Shown: positions 48,435 to 59,573, counted from the first letter of the stretch. The stretch is DNA of 64,000 nt from Candidatus Bathyarchaeota archaeon (GCA_026014665.1 JAOZHX010000017.1:62001-126000); one strand, 5' to 3'. Numbers and translations: made by a program. The notes: generated from the letters alone by a model not told the origin.

Positions 48435-51143
48435 ATGGCGCGCACAATACTAGATTACTGCAGCAGTGAACAAGCTAAACCGCCAACAGAGCAAAAGGTT
48501 AAACCAGCGCCAGCGCCCACCACTGAAATACGGTCAGAGAAGGAGAAACCAAAAAAGAGGGAACACCAAGCATACCCACCCCTTGCGCCAATAAATCTCG
48601 CGCCCTCTTATTTTGTATCAGCATTCTATGATGGACGCCAAAGAAAAGCAGTCATAAAACTATATGAACCACAGTCAGGGCAAATCTACTTCTGGTATGA
48701 CAACACCAACCACTTGCCCTATTGCCTCACAAACCTCTCACAGTACGACCTAGGCAAAATCGACGGCGTCATTAATCACCCTGGCTTTGATCACTTCGAA
48801 GAACAAGAAAAAGTCGACCCCCTCCAAGACAGAAAAGTTACCGTAACAAAAATCGTAGCCAAAGACCCCCTTGCCATCGGAGGAAAACCCCAAGGTACTA
48901 TACGAGACATCATCCCTCAAGATTTCCCCAAAGTTGCTGATAGCTACGTCGAACCCCAAGACGTTAAAATCTGGGAATCAAAAATCAAGTATTACCAATC
49001 CTACATCTACGACAAACAACTGTTGCCAGGCATGATTTACGAAGTCAAAGACGGAAATCTAGTCGAAACAACCGTGGATTCTGCCTCTGAGAACCTAAAC
49101 AAAATTCGTGTCCTCTTCCAAGACTGCTCGGAAGAAGAACGCCAATACGCTGAAATGTGGGCTAAACTACTTGAATACCCAGCGCCACAGTTCCGCCGAG
49201 CAGCCATAGACATCGAAGTCTACTCACCACTTGCTAATCGCGTGCCAGATGCACGAGAAGGCGCCTGCCCAGTCATCGCTTGCTCCATTTACAGCTCAGA
49301 CGGCGAGAAGAGGGTGCTTATTCTTAAGCGAGAAGGCATGAGCGAAGCCAACATGCACCTATGCGCTGGCATAGAGTTGGAGTTCTGTGAAACTGAAACC
49401 CAACTAATCAAAAAAATCTTCGATACCCTCTGGGAATACCCTTTCATAATAACCTTCAACGGCGACGATTTTGACCTCCGCTACCTGGCGCATCGCGCTG
49501 AAAACCTGGGTTTCAGCAAACGCGACATCCCCATCGAAATAGGCAAACGCGTCTGCCTTCTCAAATATGGCGTTCACATCGACCTCTACAAATTCTTCTT
49601 TAACCGATCAATCCAAATCTACGCTTACAGTGGACGCTACAAAGACGTCAGCCTCGACGACGTCGGAAATGCATTGATTGGCGCTCAAAAAATCCACCTA
49701 GACAAGGATTTCGGAGACCTTGACTACGGCGAATTAGCCGCCTATTGCTTTCGTGACTCTGAAATAACCTATAAACTCACAAGTTTCGACAATGATTCTG
49801 CCATGAAGTTGATATTGGTCTTGGCACGAATTGCCAGCATGCCCATGGAAGACGTCAGCCGCCAAGGTGTAAGCCGCTGGATACGCAACTTTATGCACAG
49901 AGAACACCGCAAACGCGGCATGCTCATTCCCAACGCCGAAGACATCCTCACTAAAAAAGGCAAAACCTCAACAACCGCTGTCATAAAAGGCAAAAAATAC
50001 AAAGGCGCCATAGTAGTCGAACCGACACCAGGCGTCCACTTCAACGTCGCTGTAATGGACTTTCCCAGCCTATACCCCTCCATAATCAAAGTCTGGAACC
50101 TCGGCTACCAATCCATCTGCTGCAACCACCAAGAATGCCACTGCCGAAAAATCCCCGACACCCCACACTGGGTCTGTACTCAAAAACGTGCGCTCGAGAG
50201 CCTCCTCATCGGATCGCTACGGGATTTGCGTGTGCGCTGGTACAAAAGCCGAGCTAAAGACAAAACACTACCTCCTGAACTACGCAGTTGGTACAGCATC
50301 GCACAGGGCGCGCTGAAAGTCATCTTAAACGCCAGCTACGGAGTCTTCGGAGCCGACAGCTTTGACCTCTACTGTCCCCCAGTTGCAGAAGCCACAGCCG
50401 CCATCGGCCGTTACAGCATCACCCAAATCCTCAAACATGCCGAAGCCGTAGGCATAAAGGTGTTATACGGCGACACCGACAGCGTCTTCCTCAAAAACCC
50501 AACAAAAGAGCAGATTGAGGATGTGGTGCACTACACTGAACACGAGTTAGGCATGGGCATAGACGTGGATAAAGTTTACCGTTATGCCGTTTTTAGTTCA
50601 CGCAAGAAAAACTATCTCGGCGTCTTAGAAGACGGAACGGTAGACGTGAAAGGGTTAACGGGCAAGAAAAAACACATTCCCCTCTTCATCAAAGACGCCT
50701 TCAACAGCATGAAGGAACGACTAGCCAAAGTCAAAAACCCAGAGGATTTCGAGAAAGCCAAAAAAGAAATCGCCCAAATCGTCCGCGAACGCTACAACGT
50801 ACTTAAACGCCGTGAATGGGGCGACATGAGCGAACTAGCATTCCACGTTGTGTTGGGCGACGAACTTGAACGCTACACCAAAACCACGCCGCAACACGTT
50901 AAAGCAGCCAGAATCCTGCAGCAAAGCGGCAAAGACCTCCGCGCAGGCGACCTCATCAGTTTCGTCAAAGTGCTCCGCGAACCCCACGTGAAACCGGCGG
51001 AGTTGGCATCTCGCAACGAAGTAGACGTTGATAAATACATCGCCTACTTGCATTCCACCTTTGACCAAGTACTGGATGCGTTGGGGCTTAATTTCGAAGA
51101 AATCATAGGATTAACTAGGCTAGAAAGTTTTCTTGGCGCTTAA
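48435..51143 (+). CDS. polB: Family B DNA polymerase
   Basis: Exo motifs AIDIEVYSP, FNGDDFDLRYL, YCFRDSE; pol motifs DFPSLYPSIIK, KVILNASYGVFGA, LYGDTDSVF. Confidence 0.96.
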   Translation: MARTILDYCSSEQAKPPTEQKVKPAPAPTTEIRSEKEKPKKREHQAYPPLAPINLAPSYFVSAFYDGRQRKAVIKLYEPQSGQIYFWYDNTNHLPYCLTNLSQYDLGKIDGVINHPGFDHFEEQEKVDPLQDRKVTVTKIVAKDPLAIGGKPQGTIRDIIPQDFPKVADSYVEPQDVKIWESKIKYYQSYIYDKQLLPGMIYEVKDGNLVETTVDSASENLNKIRVLFQDCSEEERQYAEMWAKLLEYPAPQFRRAAIDIEVYSPLANRVPDAREGACPVIACSIYSSDGEKRVLILKREGMSEANMHLCAGIELEFCETETQLIKKIFDTLWEYPFIITFNGDDFDLRYLAHRAENLGFSKRDIPIEIGKRVCLLKYGVHIDLYKFFFNRSIQIYAYSGRYKDVSLDDVGNALIGAQKIHLDKDFGDLDYGELAAYCFRDSEITYKLTSFDNDSAMKLILVLARIASMPMEDVSRQGVSRWIRNFMHREHRKRGMLIPNAEDILTKKGKTSTTAVIKGKKYKGAIVVEPTPGVHFNVAVMDFPSLYPSIIKVWNLGYQSICCNHQECHCRKIPDTPHWVCTQKRALESLLIGSLRDLRVRWYKSRAKDKTLPPELRSWYSIAQGALKVILNASYGVFGADSFDLYCPPVAEATAAIGRYSITQILKHAEAVGIKVLYGDTDSVFLKNPTKEQIEDVVHYTEHELGMGIDVDKVYRYAVFSSRKKNYLGVLEDGTVDVKGLTGKKKHIPLFIKDAFNSMKERLAKVKNPEDFEKAKKEIAQIVRERYNVLKRREWGDMSELAFHVVLGDELERYTKTTPQHVKAARILQQSGKDLRAGDLISFVKVLREPHVKPAELASRNEVDVDKYIAYLHSTFDQVLDALGLNFEEIIGLTRLESFLGA

Positions 51144-51237
51144 CAGCCTGCTACTCTTTTTCCAAACCATGTAAGGGCTTAGCTACGACCAACCCTATGG
51201 AACGGCAAAAACAACCTGAATCAAAACAGTTAAGGGG

Positions 51238-51468
51238 TTAGTAGAAGTTGCGGGCTTCTTTGCGTTTTTCTGCTTCCTCGTAGAAACGCAAAACTTCATC
51301 GATGATTTCAACGTTGGAGAGCAACATCCGTCTGCAACAGTACCGCTTCAAGCCCAAGCTGTCGAGTACGTCGCTGGCATTTTCACCGGTCTTTATGCGG
51401 CGAGTAAATTCGTCCCATCGGTCACCAACCAACTTGCCGCAGGTGAAACATCTCACTGGGATAATCAA
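51238..51468 (-). CDS. rpoN: RNA polymerase subunit N (Rpb10), TTG start
   Basis: (M)[20 protein letters not shown]...[21 protein letters not shown]. Confidence 0.96.
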   Translation of the reverse strand: MIIPVRCFTCGKLVGDRWDEFTRRIKTGENASDVLDSLGLKRYCCRRMLLSNVEIIDEVLRFYEEAEKRKEARNFY

Positions 51469-51481
51469 CTTGTTTTCTCTC

Positions 51482-51916
51482 CTACCTGTAACTCTTCTGT
51501 TCCTTTGCTCTTGCGCCTGCACCACCGAACTTTTTGGTTTCTTTGGCTCGGCTGTCGCCTGCAATCATGGTGCGATCGTACTCGCTAAAGACAGTGCGTA
51601 GGTGGCTGCTTTTGGTCCATTTTAACAATCCGTTAGCGATGGCCATGCGGGCTGCTTCAGCTTGACCCATGTAGCCCCCGCCCTGAGTTTTAATATCCAT
51701 GTCGAGTTGTTGCCAAACGTCAGGTCCCGCTTGCAGTAACGGTTCCATGATTTTGGCTTTGGCGATGTCGGGTTCATAAATTTCTACTGGAGTCAAGTTT
51801 ATTCGGACTTTGCCAACGCCTTGCTTAATTATGGCGCGGGCAGTTGCGGTTTTGCGCTTTCCACTAACGACTAAGACTTTTTTTGCTGGCATAATTATTC
51901 CATCCTGTTTCTCCAA
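51482..51916 (-). CDS. rps9: 30S ribosomal protein S9 (uS9)
   Basis: [44 protein letters not shown]. Confidence 0.96.
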   Translation of the reverse strand: MEKQDGIIMPAKKVLVVSGKRKTATARAIIKQGVGKVRINLTPVEIYEPDIAKAKIMEPLLQAGPDVWQQLDMDIKTQGGGYMGQAEAARMAIANGLLKWTKSSHLRTVFSEYDRTMIAGDSRAKETKKFGGAGARAKEQKSYR

Positions 51917-52353
51917 CCGATCTCTTTTGCCAACTCTCCAAGGGTGAAATGGGGACCACGAAGGTTGGCTGCAGAAGCATCATCGAACGTGATGAATTCT
52001 TTATCCTTAAGCTCATCCGGCACGCCCATGAAAACTTTGAGGCGTTTGTAGGCGCTTTTGCCTTTGGGCTGTTTGAAAGGAAGCATACCCCGCACTGTCT
52101 TACGTAAGAAGCGGTCTGGTCTTCGATAATGGAAGGGACCTCGTTCAGGAGCGCCGACTTCAAGGAAAAGGTGGGCTTCCGCGATTTTGCTCTTACGTTT
52201 ACCCGAAAACACTGCTTTTTCAGCGTTAACTATGATAACTCCTTGACCGTTTAGCAGAAGTTTGGCAACCTTGCTGCTTAGGCGACCTACGATTAAGCCT
52301 TCAGCGTTCACCAAAGTTACTGAAGAGGGTTTGGTTGTAGTTTGCATTTGCAT
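51895..52353 (-). CDS. rpl13: 50S ribosomal protein L13 (uL13)
   Basis: GLIVGRLSSKVAKLLLNGQGVIIVNAEKAVFSG; FLRKTVRGMLP. Confidence 0.96.
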   Translation of the reverse strand: MQMQTTTKPSSVTLVNAEGLIVGRLSSKVAKLLLNGQGVIIVNAEKAVFSGKRKSKIAEAHLFLEVGAPERGPFHYRRPDRFLRKTVRGMLPFKQPKGKSAYKRLKVFMGVPDELKDKEFITFDDASAANLRGPHFTLGELAKEIGWRNRME

Positions 52354-52359
52354 TTTTTT

Positions 52360-52722
52360 TCACCGGATAATTTTTACGTTTGAGCCTTTGGGGTTCTTCG
52401 CCATAAGCTCTTGGATTGTGAGGTATTTTGCTTTAGCACTCTCAAGTTTAGCCTTAGCTGCAGTGGAAGCCTCAAAGGACGCCACCGTAATGGAGTGGTC
52501 AAGGTTGCCTGAAGCCAAAATCTTGCCTGGAACAACCACCACATCGGCCCGTTTGGTACTGCGGTTTATAGTGCTTAGGTTCACGGCGGCACGTCTGCTG
52601 CGGGATTTTGCTAGATGGTCAGCGACGTCTAGCCAGATGGGCGCTTGTTGTTCTTTGCTTTCTTTACGTAGTTGACTGATAAGTTCGATTAACTGCGGAT
52701 TCGTGGTTTTTGTTTCTCTCAT
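52360..52722 (-). CDS. rpl18e: 50S ribosomal protein L18e
   Basis: TTNPQLIELISQLRKESKEQQAPIWLDVADHLAKSRSRRAAVNLSTINR; VVVPGKILASGNL. Confidence 0.96.
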   Translation of the reverse strand: MRETKTTNPQLIELISQLRKESKEQQAPIWLDVADHLAKSRSRRAAVNLSTINRSTKRADVVVVPGKILASGNLDHSITVASFEASTAAKAKLESAKAKYLTIQELMAKNPKGSNVKIIR

Positions 52723-53546
52723 GATTGTTCAGCCTTGATTTGCTCTTCAAACTCGTTTAGTTGTTTACCTAACAGCTTAGTGGCTTCTTTGAGCACACGC
52801 TCAGGTGGAAGCACACCAGTCGATTCGATGTTTAGGATGAAAGCGTTCTTCTCCCACTCAATCTTTAGTGGTGAAGGTTTCTGAGGACATGCTTCGACAC
52901 AGTCCATGCAGAGGTTACATGCTAACAGATCACGGACATCCACTTTATCATCTTTAACGGTGAGGACTTTTTTGGGGCAGATATCAGCGCATTTGGAGCA
53001 TCCTTCACATTTCTCTGCGGGAGGGGTGATTTTGGGGTAGTACTTGTATGCGCACATTGAGACTGGTTGCCATTTGGCATGGTTTTTGCCTCTGCCGAGA
53101 CGTGCGTAAGCTTCCAGTTTGAGTTTCTGGTTTTTTGCCAGTTTGATGATTGGAACCTTATCGGAGACTGGGACAATCTCTGGGTTTTCAGATATTATTT
53201 CGCCTGAATAGACGGTTCGAGTGCCTTCTTTGGCTTCTGCATCCAAAGTGAGGGTGACTCTGCATTGGGGGCATCCGAATTCGCTTTGGCATTCGCATTC
53301 TTCAGGGAGGTTATAGGCATCTAGATCTGTCTTGAGTGGGGTTAGCCCCAACCTGTGGGCTATGATTTCGTCTTGCAAAATAGAACTGTTTTCTATCATA
53401 ACGACTTCTTCAATTGCCATACAGGGAACTTCAGCAAGCGCTAAACGCCTCAGAGCGTTCATTAAGGGAACATCCGCATCTCGAACTATTATGCGGAGGT
53501 TAGTATCGTTTTTTTCCAAGATCTCTATCTTCACTTGCTGGAACAC
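52719..53546 (-). CDS. rpoD: RNA polymerase subunit D (Rpb3-like) with 2x[4Fe-4S] ferredoxin domain
   Basis: LMNALRRLALAEVPCMAIEEV; CEGCSKCADICP and CNLCMDCVEACP. Confidence 0.96.
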   Translation of the reverse strand: MFQQVKIEILEKNDTNLRIIVRDADVPLMNALRRLALAEVPCMAIEEVVMIENSSILQDEIIAHRLGLTPLKTDLDAYNLPEECECQSEFGCPQCRVTLTLDAEAKEGTRTVYSGEIISENPEIVPVSDKVPIIKLAKNQKLKLEAYARLGRGKNHAKWQPVSMCAYKYYPKITPPAEKCEGCSKCADICPKKVLTVKDDKVDVRDLLACNLCMDCVEACPQKPSPLKIEWEKNAFILNIESTGVLPPERVLKEATKLLGKQLNEFEEQIKAEQS

Positions 53547-53635
53547 TCCAATAAGGTTACCATAATGGCTTTTGCGGTCAATACGATATTTCGGTGCATT
53601 ATTTGTATTTTTCTGTTAATAAAGGAAAGATGAGC

Positions 53636-54043
53636 TTAGACTCTTCTTCCTCTTCTGCCGCCTGGTCGTCTTGTTCCATCGTGCGGAATCGGTGTGACTT
53701 CTTCGATGCGTTCGATGCGGAAGCCGAATCTAGCGAGTGCACGGATGGCTGCTTGAGCACCCGGTCCAGGTGTTCTGGGACCACTGCCGCCTGGTGCGCG
53801 GACTTTGATGTGGATGGCGGTTATGCCTTTGTCTCGGGCGATTTCTGCTGCTCCGGTTGCTGCTCTCATGGCTGCGTATGGTGAGGATTCCATGCGGTCG
53901 GCTTTTACGAACATGCCGCCGGTGGTGCGTGCGATTGTTTCTGCGCCGCTTATGTCAGTTATGTGGATAAGCGTGTTGTTGTAGGAGCTGAAAATGTGGA
54001 CGACTGCCCATTTCTCGTTGCGTTTGCTGTTTATGTTGCTCAA
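53636..54043 (-). CDS. rps11: 30S ribosomal protein S11 (uS11)
   Basis: [56 protein letters not shown]-like tail. Confidence 0.97.
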   Translation of the reverse strand: MSNINSKRNEKWAVVHIFSSYNNTLIHITDISGAETIARTTGGMFVKADRMESSPYAAMRAATGAAEIARDKGITAIHIKVRAPGGSGPRTPGPGAQAAIRALARFGFRIERIEEVTPIPHDGTRRPGGRRGRRV

Positions 54044-54624
54044 AACCTGCCGCCTCCGCCTCTGCGTCCTCTGCCGGGTTGCCTAATTTCTGGTTGTTTT
54101 GCCACTACACTTAATCCCTGACGCAGGGGGTGTTCTTGTTTTGCAATGGCACTTTGGGATGAATAAGCGATTTTTGGCTCTTCATCCTTAGAGACTATGT
54201 AGCCGGGGATGGTGACTCGGCGGTTGTCGATGGTTATGTGCCCATGTGTGATGAGTTGGCGTGCTTGGAAGCTTGTTCGTGCCAAACCTTTGCGGAAGAC
54301 TATTGTTTGTAGTCTGCGCTCCAAAATGTCTTCTATGGTTAAGTCAAGAACGTTATCGAGTACTGCGGTTTCCTGCAGGACGCCTTTCTTTTTGAGCTGG
54401 GCAAGAAGTTCGTTTTCCATTTTGGCTCGTTCTTCAACGGGTTTGCTGATTAGTGAACGAGCGATGCCTCTGGTTTTGGATAGAGTGGTTTTGTGGCGCC
54501 AGAGTTCGTGTTTATTTCGTAAGCCGTATTGGCCAAGAAGTTTAAGTTCTTCTTGAAGGATATCCTTGCGCCATCGGAAACGGGGAGTGTCAAACTTTTT
54601 GCGTTGTTTCTTAGGATCTCCCAT
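54040..54624 (-). CDS. rps4: 30S ribosomal protein S4 (uS4)
   Basis: Archaeal S4; [43 protein letters not shown]. Confidence 0.97.
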   Translation of the reverse strand: MGDPKKQRKKFDTPRFRWRKDILQEELKLLGQYGLRNKHELWRHKTTLSKTRGIARSLISKPVEERAKMENELLAQLKKKGVLQETAVLDNVLDLTIEDILERRLQTIVFRKGLARTSFQARQLITHGHITIDNRRVTIPGYIVSKDEEPKIAYSSQSAIAKQEHPLRQGLSVVAKQPEIRQPGRGRRGGGGRF

Positions 54625-54626
54625 GC

Positions 54627-55112
54627 TTATTTGCCTCCTTCAGCAGGTGCGCCTGGCTTTTGTACAAGAGCCTTCTTTTTGACACCCAACGCTTTTCCTG
54701 CGCGTCCAGTTGTTTTGGTTCGTTGACCACGAACCTTGAGGCTGTACGCATGGCGGTATCCTCTCCATGACCTGATTTCTTTGGCTCCGTCTATGTCGGT
54801 TTTGATTTTGTATGCGAGGTCTGCGCTTAGAAGGTGCATATCTTTTCCAGTCTCGCTGTCTTTTCGACGGTTAAACATCCAGCTTGGGATGTTGTATTTT
54901 GCTGGGTCACGGATGACGTCTTCAATTTTGGATACGTCAGAATCTGAAAGTAAGCCTACTCGAAGGTCAGGGTTTACTCCTACCTTTCTGAGAATGGCAT
55001 TCGATAGGCTAAAGCTGACGCCTTTGATTTGCTTTAAAGCATAAGATGCCTTAAGGGTACCTTGGACGTCTGTACCCATGATACGAACAATGTAGCGATA
55101 TTCCTGTGACAT
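54627..55112 (-). CDS. rps13: 30S ribosomal protein S13 (uS13)
   Basis: [59 protein letters not shown]. Confidence 0.97.
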   Translation of the reverse strand: MSQEYRYIVRIMGTDVQGTLKASYALKQIKGVSFSLSNAILRKVGVNPDLRVGLLSDSDVSKIEDVIRDPAKYNIPSWMFNRRKDSETGKDMHLLSADLAYKIKTDIDGAKEIRSWRGYRHAYSLKVRGQRTKTTGRAGKALGVKKKALVQKPGAPAEGGK

Positions 55113-55439
55113 GCTAAGTTTTCATCCGTTTTTTAACTTGAAGCATATACGAAATGAGCCAGTGTTTATTTAAACCTTCCCTATATGTTCCGTCGCAAAT
55201 TTATCGAGGTTTAACGATGTTGTATTCTGCTGTGCCCTTGCTTTTCTGCGGAAGTTGTTGCCGCCGCCTCTTCTTCTCATTAACAACTCAGGTTTGCATT
55301 AAAGTTTCGATTAAGTTTCTATGTTGCCTCTGTGCTGTGGGCTAGTATGCAATCAATCAAACAGTTACAGTGGCGATGGAATCATTACCAGTTTAAAGAT
55401 CGAAAACTAAATAGTCAGCCACCGCCAAACAAAGTAGGC

Positions 55440-55742
55440 ATGGACATCATAACCATCGTGGGCTTGGTCGCCTCAGTGTTCACGACAATTTCGCTGTCTC
55501 CCCAACTGCTGAAATCTTGGAGAACCAGGTGGAAGCCCTCCAAAGACAACACGGTAGCAATGTTTTCTTTGCTTTTCTGCGTGGGCATTTTTCTTTGGCT
55601 TCTCTACGGTATATGGAAGGCTGATTTGCCTATGATTGTGGCAAACACGCTTGGTTTTCTTCAGGGACTGCTAATCCTAATCATTCAAATTCGCAGGTTA
55701 AGGATAAAACCAGCTTATGTTTTCTCAAAAACTACTGACTGA
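55440..55742 (+). CDS. SemiSWEET/PQ-loop-type transporter (start at internal ATG)
   Basis: VGLVASVFTTISLSPQLLKSWRTR...GIFLWLLYGIWKADLPMIVANTLGFLQGLLIL. Confidence 0.85.
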   Translation: MDIITIVGLVASVFTTISLSPQLLKSWRTRWKPSKDNTVAMFSLLFCVGIFLWLLYGIWKADLPMIVANTLGFLQGLLILIIQIRRLRIKPAYVFSKTTD

Positions 55743-55766
55743 TAAGCGGCAACAATTAAATTAGAA

Positions 55767-56754
55767 CTAGGTTGCTGTATAGTTCTGCAGCTTAAGGTAG
55801 GCAGGTCGCGGGGTCAAGTCAGCCTCGACTAACCCGAACCTATACTCACCGGGATTATCCAGCAGTGAATACCAAAACACATGAGACGCTCTGCCCTGGA
55901 AAAAATCCAGCGCATCCGCCAAGCACTGTGCCTGCGCCACTTCACCTGCTTCCTCTAATGGTTTTCCAGTTTCAGTAATCCATAACTCAAGTTTGCCATT
56001 GAATAAACCATTGTAAAACGTCAGCGATGCATCATATTGCCGGTACATAACTGTGGGGTAGGTTTCATTCCATGTGTACGCATGGATGGAGACGGCGTCC
56101 CCAAATCGCCCCACGTTTTTCGGCGCCAGTCGCGATGCAAAATCTTTATCGAGTTCAGCATTTGGGGCTTGCTGGGAGTAGAGGTTTAAACCACCGAAAA
56201 GGAGAATTTTTGCGTTGGGGTCATGCTTGCGTATGATTGGACAGGCAGTTTGCACCATCGAAAAGTAATAATCGACGATTTTGTCGATGTTTTCGTTATA
56301 ATCGGTCTTTGAACTGTTCAACTCTAAACCAAGCAATGGATAGGCTGGGCTTGTTGGGCTCGTTCCAGATTTCCCAAGCATCCACCATATCTGCGTAGTG
56401 TGAAACATAGTAGGTGACGCTTCGGTTCCATTCTTCGAGTGTAAACACGGTTGATTTCCCATACATCCAGCTGTCGAGGATAACAAGGACTGAGAGGTTA
56501 TACGCTTTCGCGCTGTGCAAGGAAGCGTTGAACTCTGTTAGGTTGCTGTTAGCGTCGATGCGTACCCAGCGGGCGCCGCTCTCGTTGATCAGCCTTGCAT
56601 CGTCGGTTGAGAGAGAATGAACGCAGATTCCCACCCAAGTGCCGCTGACCGGGGGTTTGCATACCCAGAGCCAACTGGCAACAAGCACAGCAGCCACGAA
56701 AAACGTGATGGTTATGGAGGCGAATGTTTTGGGATGCTTTTTGAAGGCAGACAT
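55767..56754 (-). pseudogene. Glycoside hydrolase-like membrane-anchored protein split by a +1 frameshift near 56345
   Basis: ORF 56754-56296 ends soon after VDAWEIWNEPNKPS; the continuation AYPLLGLELNSSKTDYNENIDKIVDYYF... is in the +1 frame. Confidence 0.7.
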
Positions 56755-56873
56755 GATTATACAAGGCTAAGTAGCAATTATTGCGGATTTATGTTTTCCT
56801 TAAAACACGCTACCTTCTGTGAAGCATTGAAAAAATAAAAGAGGGAGGTTGGTTTTGGTTGTGGCTGCTTGCT

Positions 56874-59573
56874 TTATGGGCGTTTTCTTGTCAGCAGTAT
56901 CGTTACCACACTCATTATGGCAACGAATATGAACAAGCCTACGATGGCTGGGATGAAGTATGTTTCAACCATAGAAGTTGGCTGTGGTGTTGTTGGAGCC
57001 TGAGTCACTTTGGGGACGTCTGCTACTGTGATGTATGTGGAAGCGGTTGATGGACCATAGGCATTGGATCCTGCGAAGGTTGCGAGGATCTGGTAGGTGC
57101 CTGGAATGTCAGGGGTGAACGGAATGCCATAGTTGCCGTTGATGTCCGAGGTGACTGTGCCGATGTCAAAGTAGTTGCCGTTGGGGTCGATTGTGGCTAA
57201 GTGAACTGGAACGCCTTTTGCATCTGCTGGATAGCTTTGCTGCATGAAGAGGTACTCCATCCATCTCGCCATGTCTGCATCGGAAATTGCTGGTGTGCCT
57301 TTTAGAGTGAATTGGAAGGCGTCGTTGCCGGTGGCGGTGCGTCTGCCTGTTTCAGTCTGGTCGGTGACTGTGCCAACAATGGTTACAGGAGAATTCACAA
57401 CTGCACCAGATAGGGGTCCTGAGACTGTGGTTGCACTTGGACCTTTGCCGAAAGCATAGATTTCGTTGTCGAAGTAGTTGAGTCCGACGAGGATGCCGTC
57501 TGAGAGTGCCATGTTGCTTGGGTCAACTGGTCCCATGTTGTTTCCCCAGAATAGTACTGACCAAACTTCGGTGCCATCAGTTGCGTTGATGCAACGCAGG
57601 TTCGGGCCACGCCATAGGGGTTGTGTTGGAGAGTGTTCGGAGGCTCCTGTGTAGATTAACCCGTTTCCGTCAGCTATGGCTGCAATGCCCATTGGGTAGT
57701 TGCCGTAGGGAGATTCAAATCCAATGCCTTTTGCAGTGTAATTCCATATTGATTCGCCGGTTGTTAGGTTATATGCCATCAATACTCCGCCGTATCCTTG
57801 GTCTAGGAATAACATGCCTTTGTAGCTATCAAGTCGACTGTTGTAGTACTCGAATTGCGGCAAGGGACCGGCTTGCCATTTTAGTTTTCCAGTTGTCAAG
57901 TCATAGGCATAGTACATGAGAGTCTTTGAGCCGCCTTGCATGAGGACGTTTCCGCAGATGAATGTGTTTTGATCTGGGAATACTTCGATTAGGGTGTTCG
58001 ATGCGTTTGCTGAGGTTGGCAGATATACCTGTGAGAAGTAGGTACGCCAAAGTTCTTTGCCCAAAGTTGAGTCTGGCTTTAGACTAACACCAATGAGCAT
58101 ACCTTGGACGTCGCCTCGCTCATCGTTTCTTCCAGCAGTTCCAATTATCATGTATTCGCTTTCACGTATGGCTCGAATTGTGCCTGTTTCGTTGAGAATT
58201 GGATTACGAGGATTGTAAGGCGATGGTATTGAAACGTTTACTGAGAAGCCTTTGCTTCCATCGTGAACATAGATTCCTCCGAGGAGGGTGCCTCTACCAC
58301 CTGTGGCGGGTCTCCATTGCCAATAGTTGGTTCCGGAGTCGCCCAGTAGCAGAGATGGTATCGCTGAGCTATTCCAAATAGTTAAGTGGTAGTCAGGGTT
58401 TGTTGTGTTTCCATAGTTGACGAGGTTGTAGTAGCAGATGCTTCCGTCTTTGCCGTAGACTTGGGTGCCTGTTGCAGATACGTTGGCTATCTGGTATACT
58501 GTTTGACCAGTCATTGGGTCAATTGCCGTCCAGACTGTGCCGTTTACGCCGCCTGGATTAGCTACGGTTTGACCAGAAGTTCTCCAAAGGTATGCGAAGC
58601 CTCCGTGCTGGTTAGGAGATTCATAGTTATAGATTTGTCCAAATGCTGGCTTAGTGTTGTTTGTTTCGTACAATGTTTGACCGGTGTACAGGTCAACGAC
58701 GACGTAACCCCCTGTGGTGTGAGGCGTTACGCGTGGAGCATAGTAGATTTTTCCCTGCAAGATTATGTTGCCACTCCAGCCAAGACCTTGGTAGTGAGCA
58801 GTTTGGTAGCCGATACTTTCGTAATTGGCATCCATGAGTCCACCCATATAGTACGGTTTTGTCCATAGTATGTGAGCGCTTGTTGGACCATAACAACTTA
58901 CCAATTGCTGAGGGACGCCGCCGTAAGTGCCTTGTGGCCGCAGGAAGGGTGTGTTTATACTTGCACCACCTCCACCGCTAGGACCAGCAAGCCAGTTTCC
59001 GGCTAGTACGTACCAGTCTCTGTTTGCACTGTTAATTGGACGAGTCCAATAACTGTTCGGCAGAGGCGTCTCAACCCAAGGTTGTATTGGTTCGTCTTGT
59101 ACTGTGAAGCTGTCTGTGGCGCTGACTGCAGCAAGATAGTGTGCTTGGTTAGCGGTGGTGTTTTTCCATGTGTCGGGGAATTTAGCCTGAATGGTGTATG
59201 TACCGACGGTCTCAGGAGTGTACTGGATATAGTTGGCTCCGACTGGGTCACTGTATGGCATGTCAAGTAGCACTGATTCGCCATTGGGCTTTGTCAGATT
59301 AATTTGCATACCATACCAGCCAGCTCTACCAGTTGGACTGGCAACTGTACCTGCTGTTTCACCAATGTCGGGAGGTATGTCAGCTGTCCAAGCGACAAGT
59401 AAAATCGTTTGGCCGACACCGACGACTTTCGGGCTAGCGGAAACGTAGATATAGGAGTTATAAGTGCTGACGGCAGCATCGACTGCTGTGAAGGCAAATA
59501 GCATAGTGACAAGGCTTAGTAGCATGATTATCGCAAGCAAAGATGCTTTAGTCTTACTTTTTGTTGGTTTCAT
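56874..59573 (-). CDS. Large surface protein with PQQ/beta-propeller-like repeats and C-terminal TM anchor
   Basis: YVVVDLYTGQTLYETN, WTAIDPMTGQTVYQI, YYAYDLTTGKLKWQAG, LMAYNLTTGESIWNYT repeats; APTTPQPT linker; TM; RKRP tail. Confidence 0.85.
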   Translation of the reverse strand: MKPTKSKTKASLLAIIMLLSLVTMLFAFTAVDAAVSTYNSYIYVSASPKVVGVGQTILLVAWTADIPPDIGETAGTVASPTGRAGWYGMQINLTKPNGESVLLDMPYSDPVGANYIQYTPETVGTYTIQAKFPDTWKNTTANQAHYLAAVSATDSFTVQDEPIQPWVETPLPNSYWTRPINSANRDWYVLAGNWLAGPSGGGGASINTPFLRPQGTYGGVPQQLVSCYGPTSAHILWTKPYYMGGLMDANYESIGYQTAHYQGLGWSGNIILQGKIYYAPRVTPHTTGGYVVVDLYTGQTLYETNNTKPAFGQIYNYESPNQHGGFAYLWRTSGQTVANPGGVNGTVWTAIDPMTGQTVYQIANVSATGTQVYGKDGSICYYNLVNYGNTTNPDYHLTIWNSSAIPSLLLGDSGTNYWQWRPATGGRGTLLGGIYVHDGSKGFSVNVSIPSPYNPRNPILNETGTIRAIRESEYMIIGTAGRNDERGDVQGMLIGVSLKPDSTLGKELWRTYFSQVYLPTSANASNTLIEVFPDQNTFICGNVLMQGGSKTLMYYAYDLTTGKLKWQAGPLPQFEYYNSRLDSYKGMLFLDQGYGGVLMAYNLTTGESIWNYTAKGIGFESPYGNYPMGIAAIADGNGLIYTGASEHSPTQPLWRGPNLRCINATDGTEVWSVLFWGNNMGPVDPSNMALSDGILVGLNYFDNEIYAFGKGPSATTVSGPLSGAVVNSPVTIVGTVTDQTETGRRTATGNDAFQFTLKGTPAISDADMARWMEYLFMQQSYPADAKGVPVHLATIDPNGNYFDIGTVTSDINGNYGIPFTPDIPGTYQILATFAGSNAYGPSTASTYITVADVPKVTQAPTTPQPTSMVETYFIPAIVGLFIFVAIMSVVTILLTRKRP

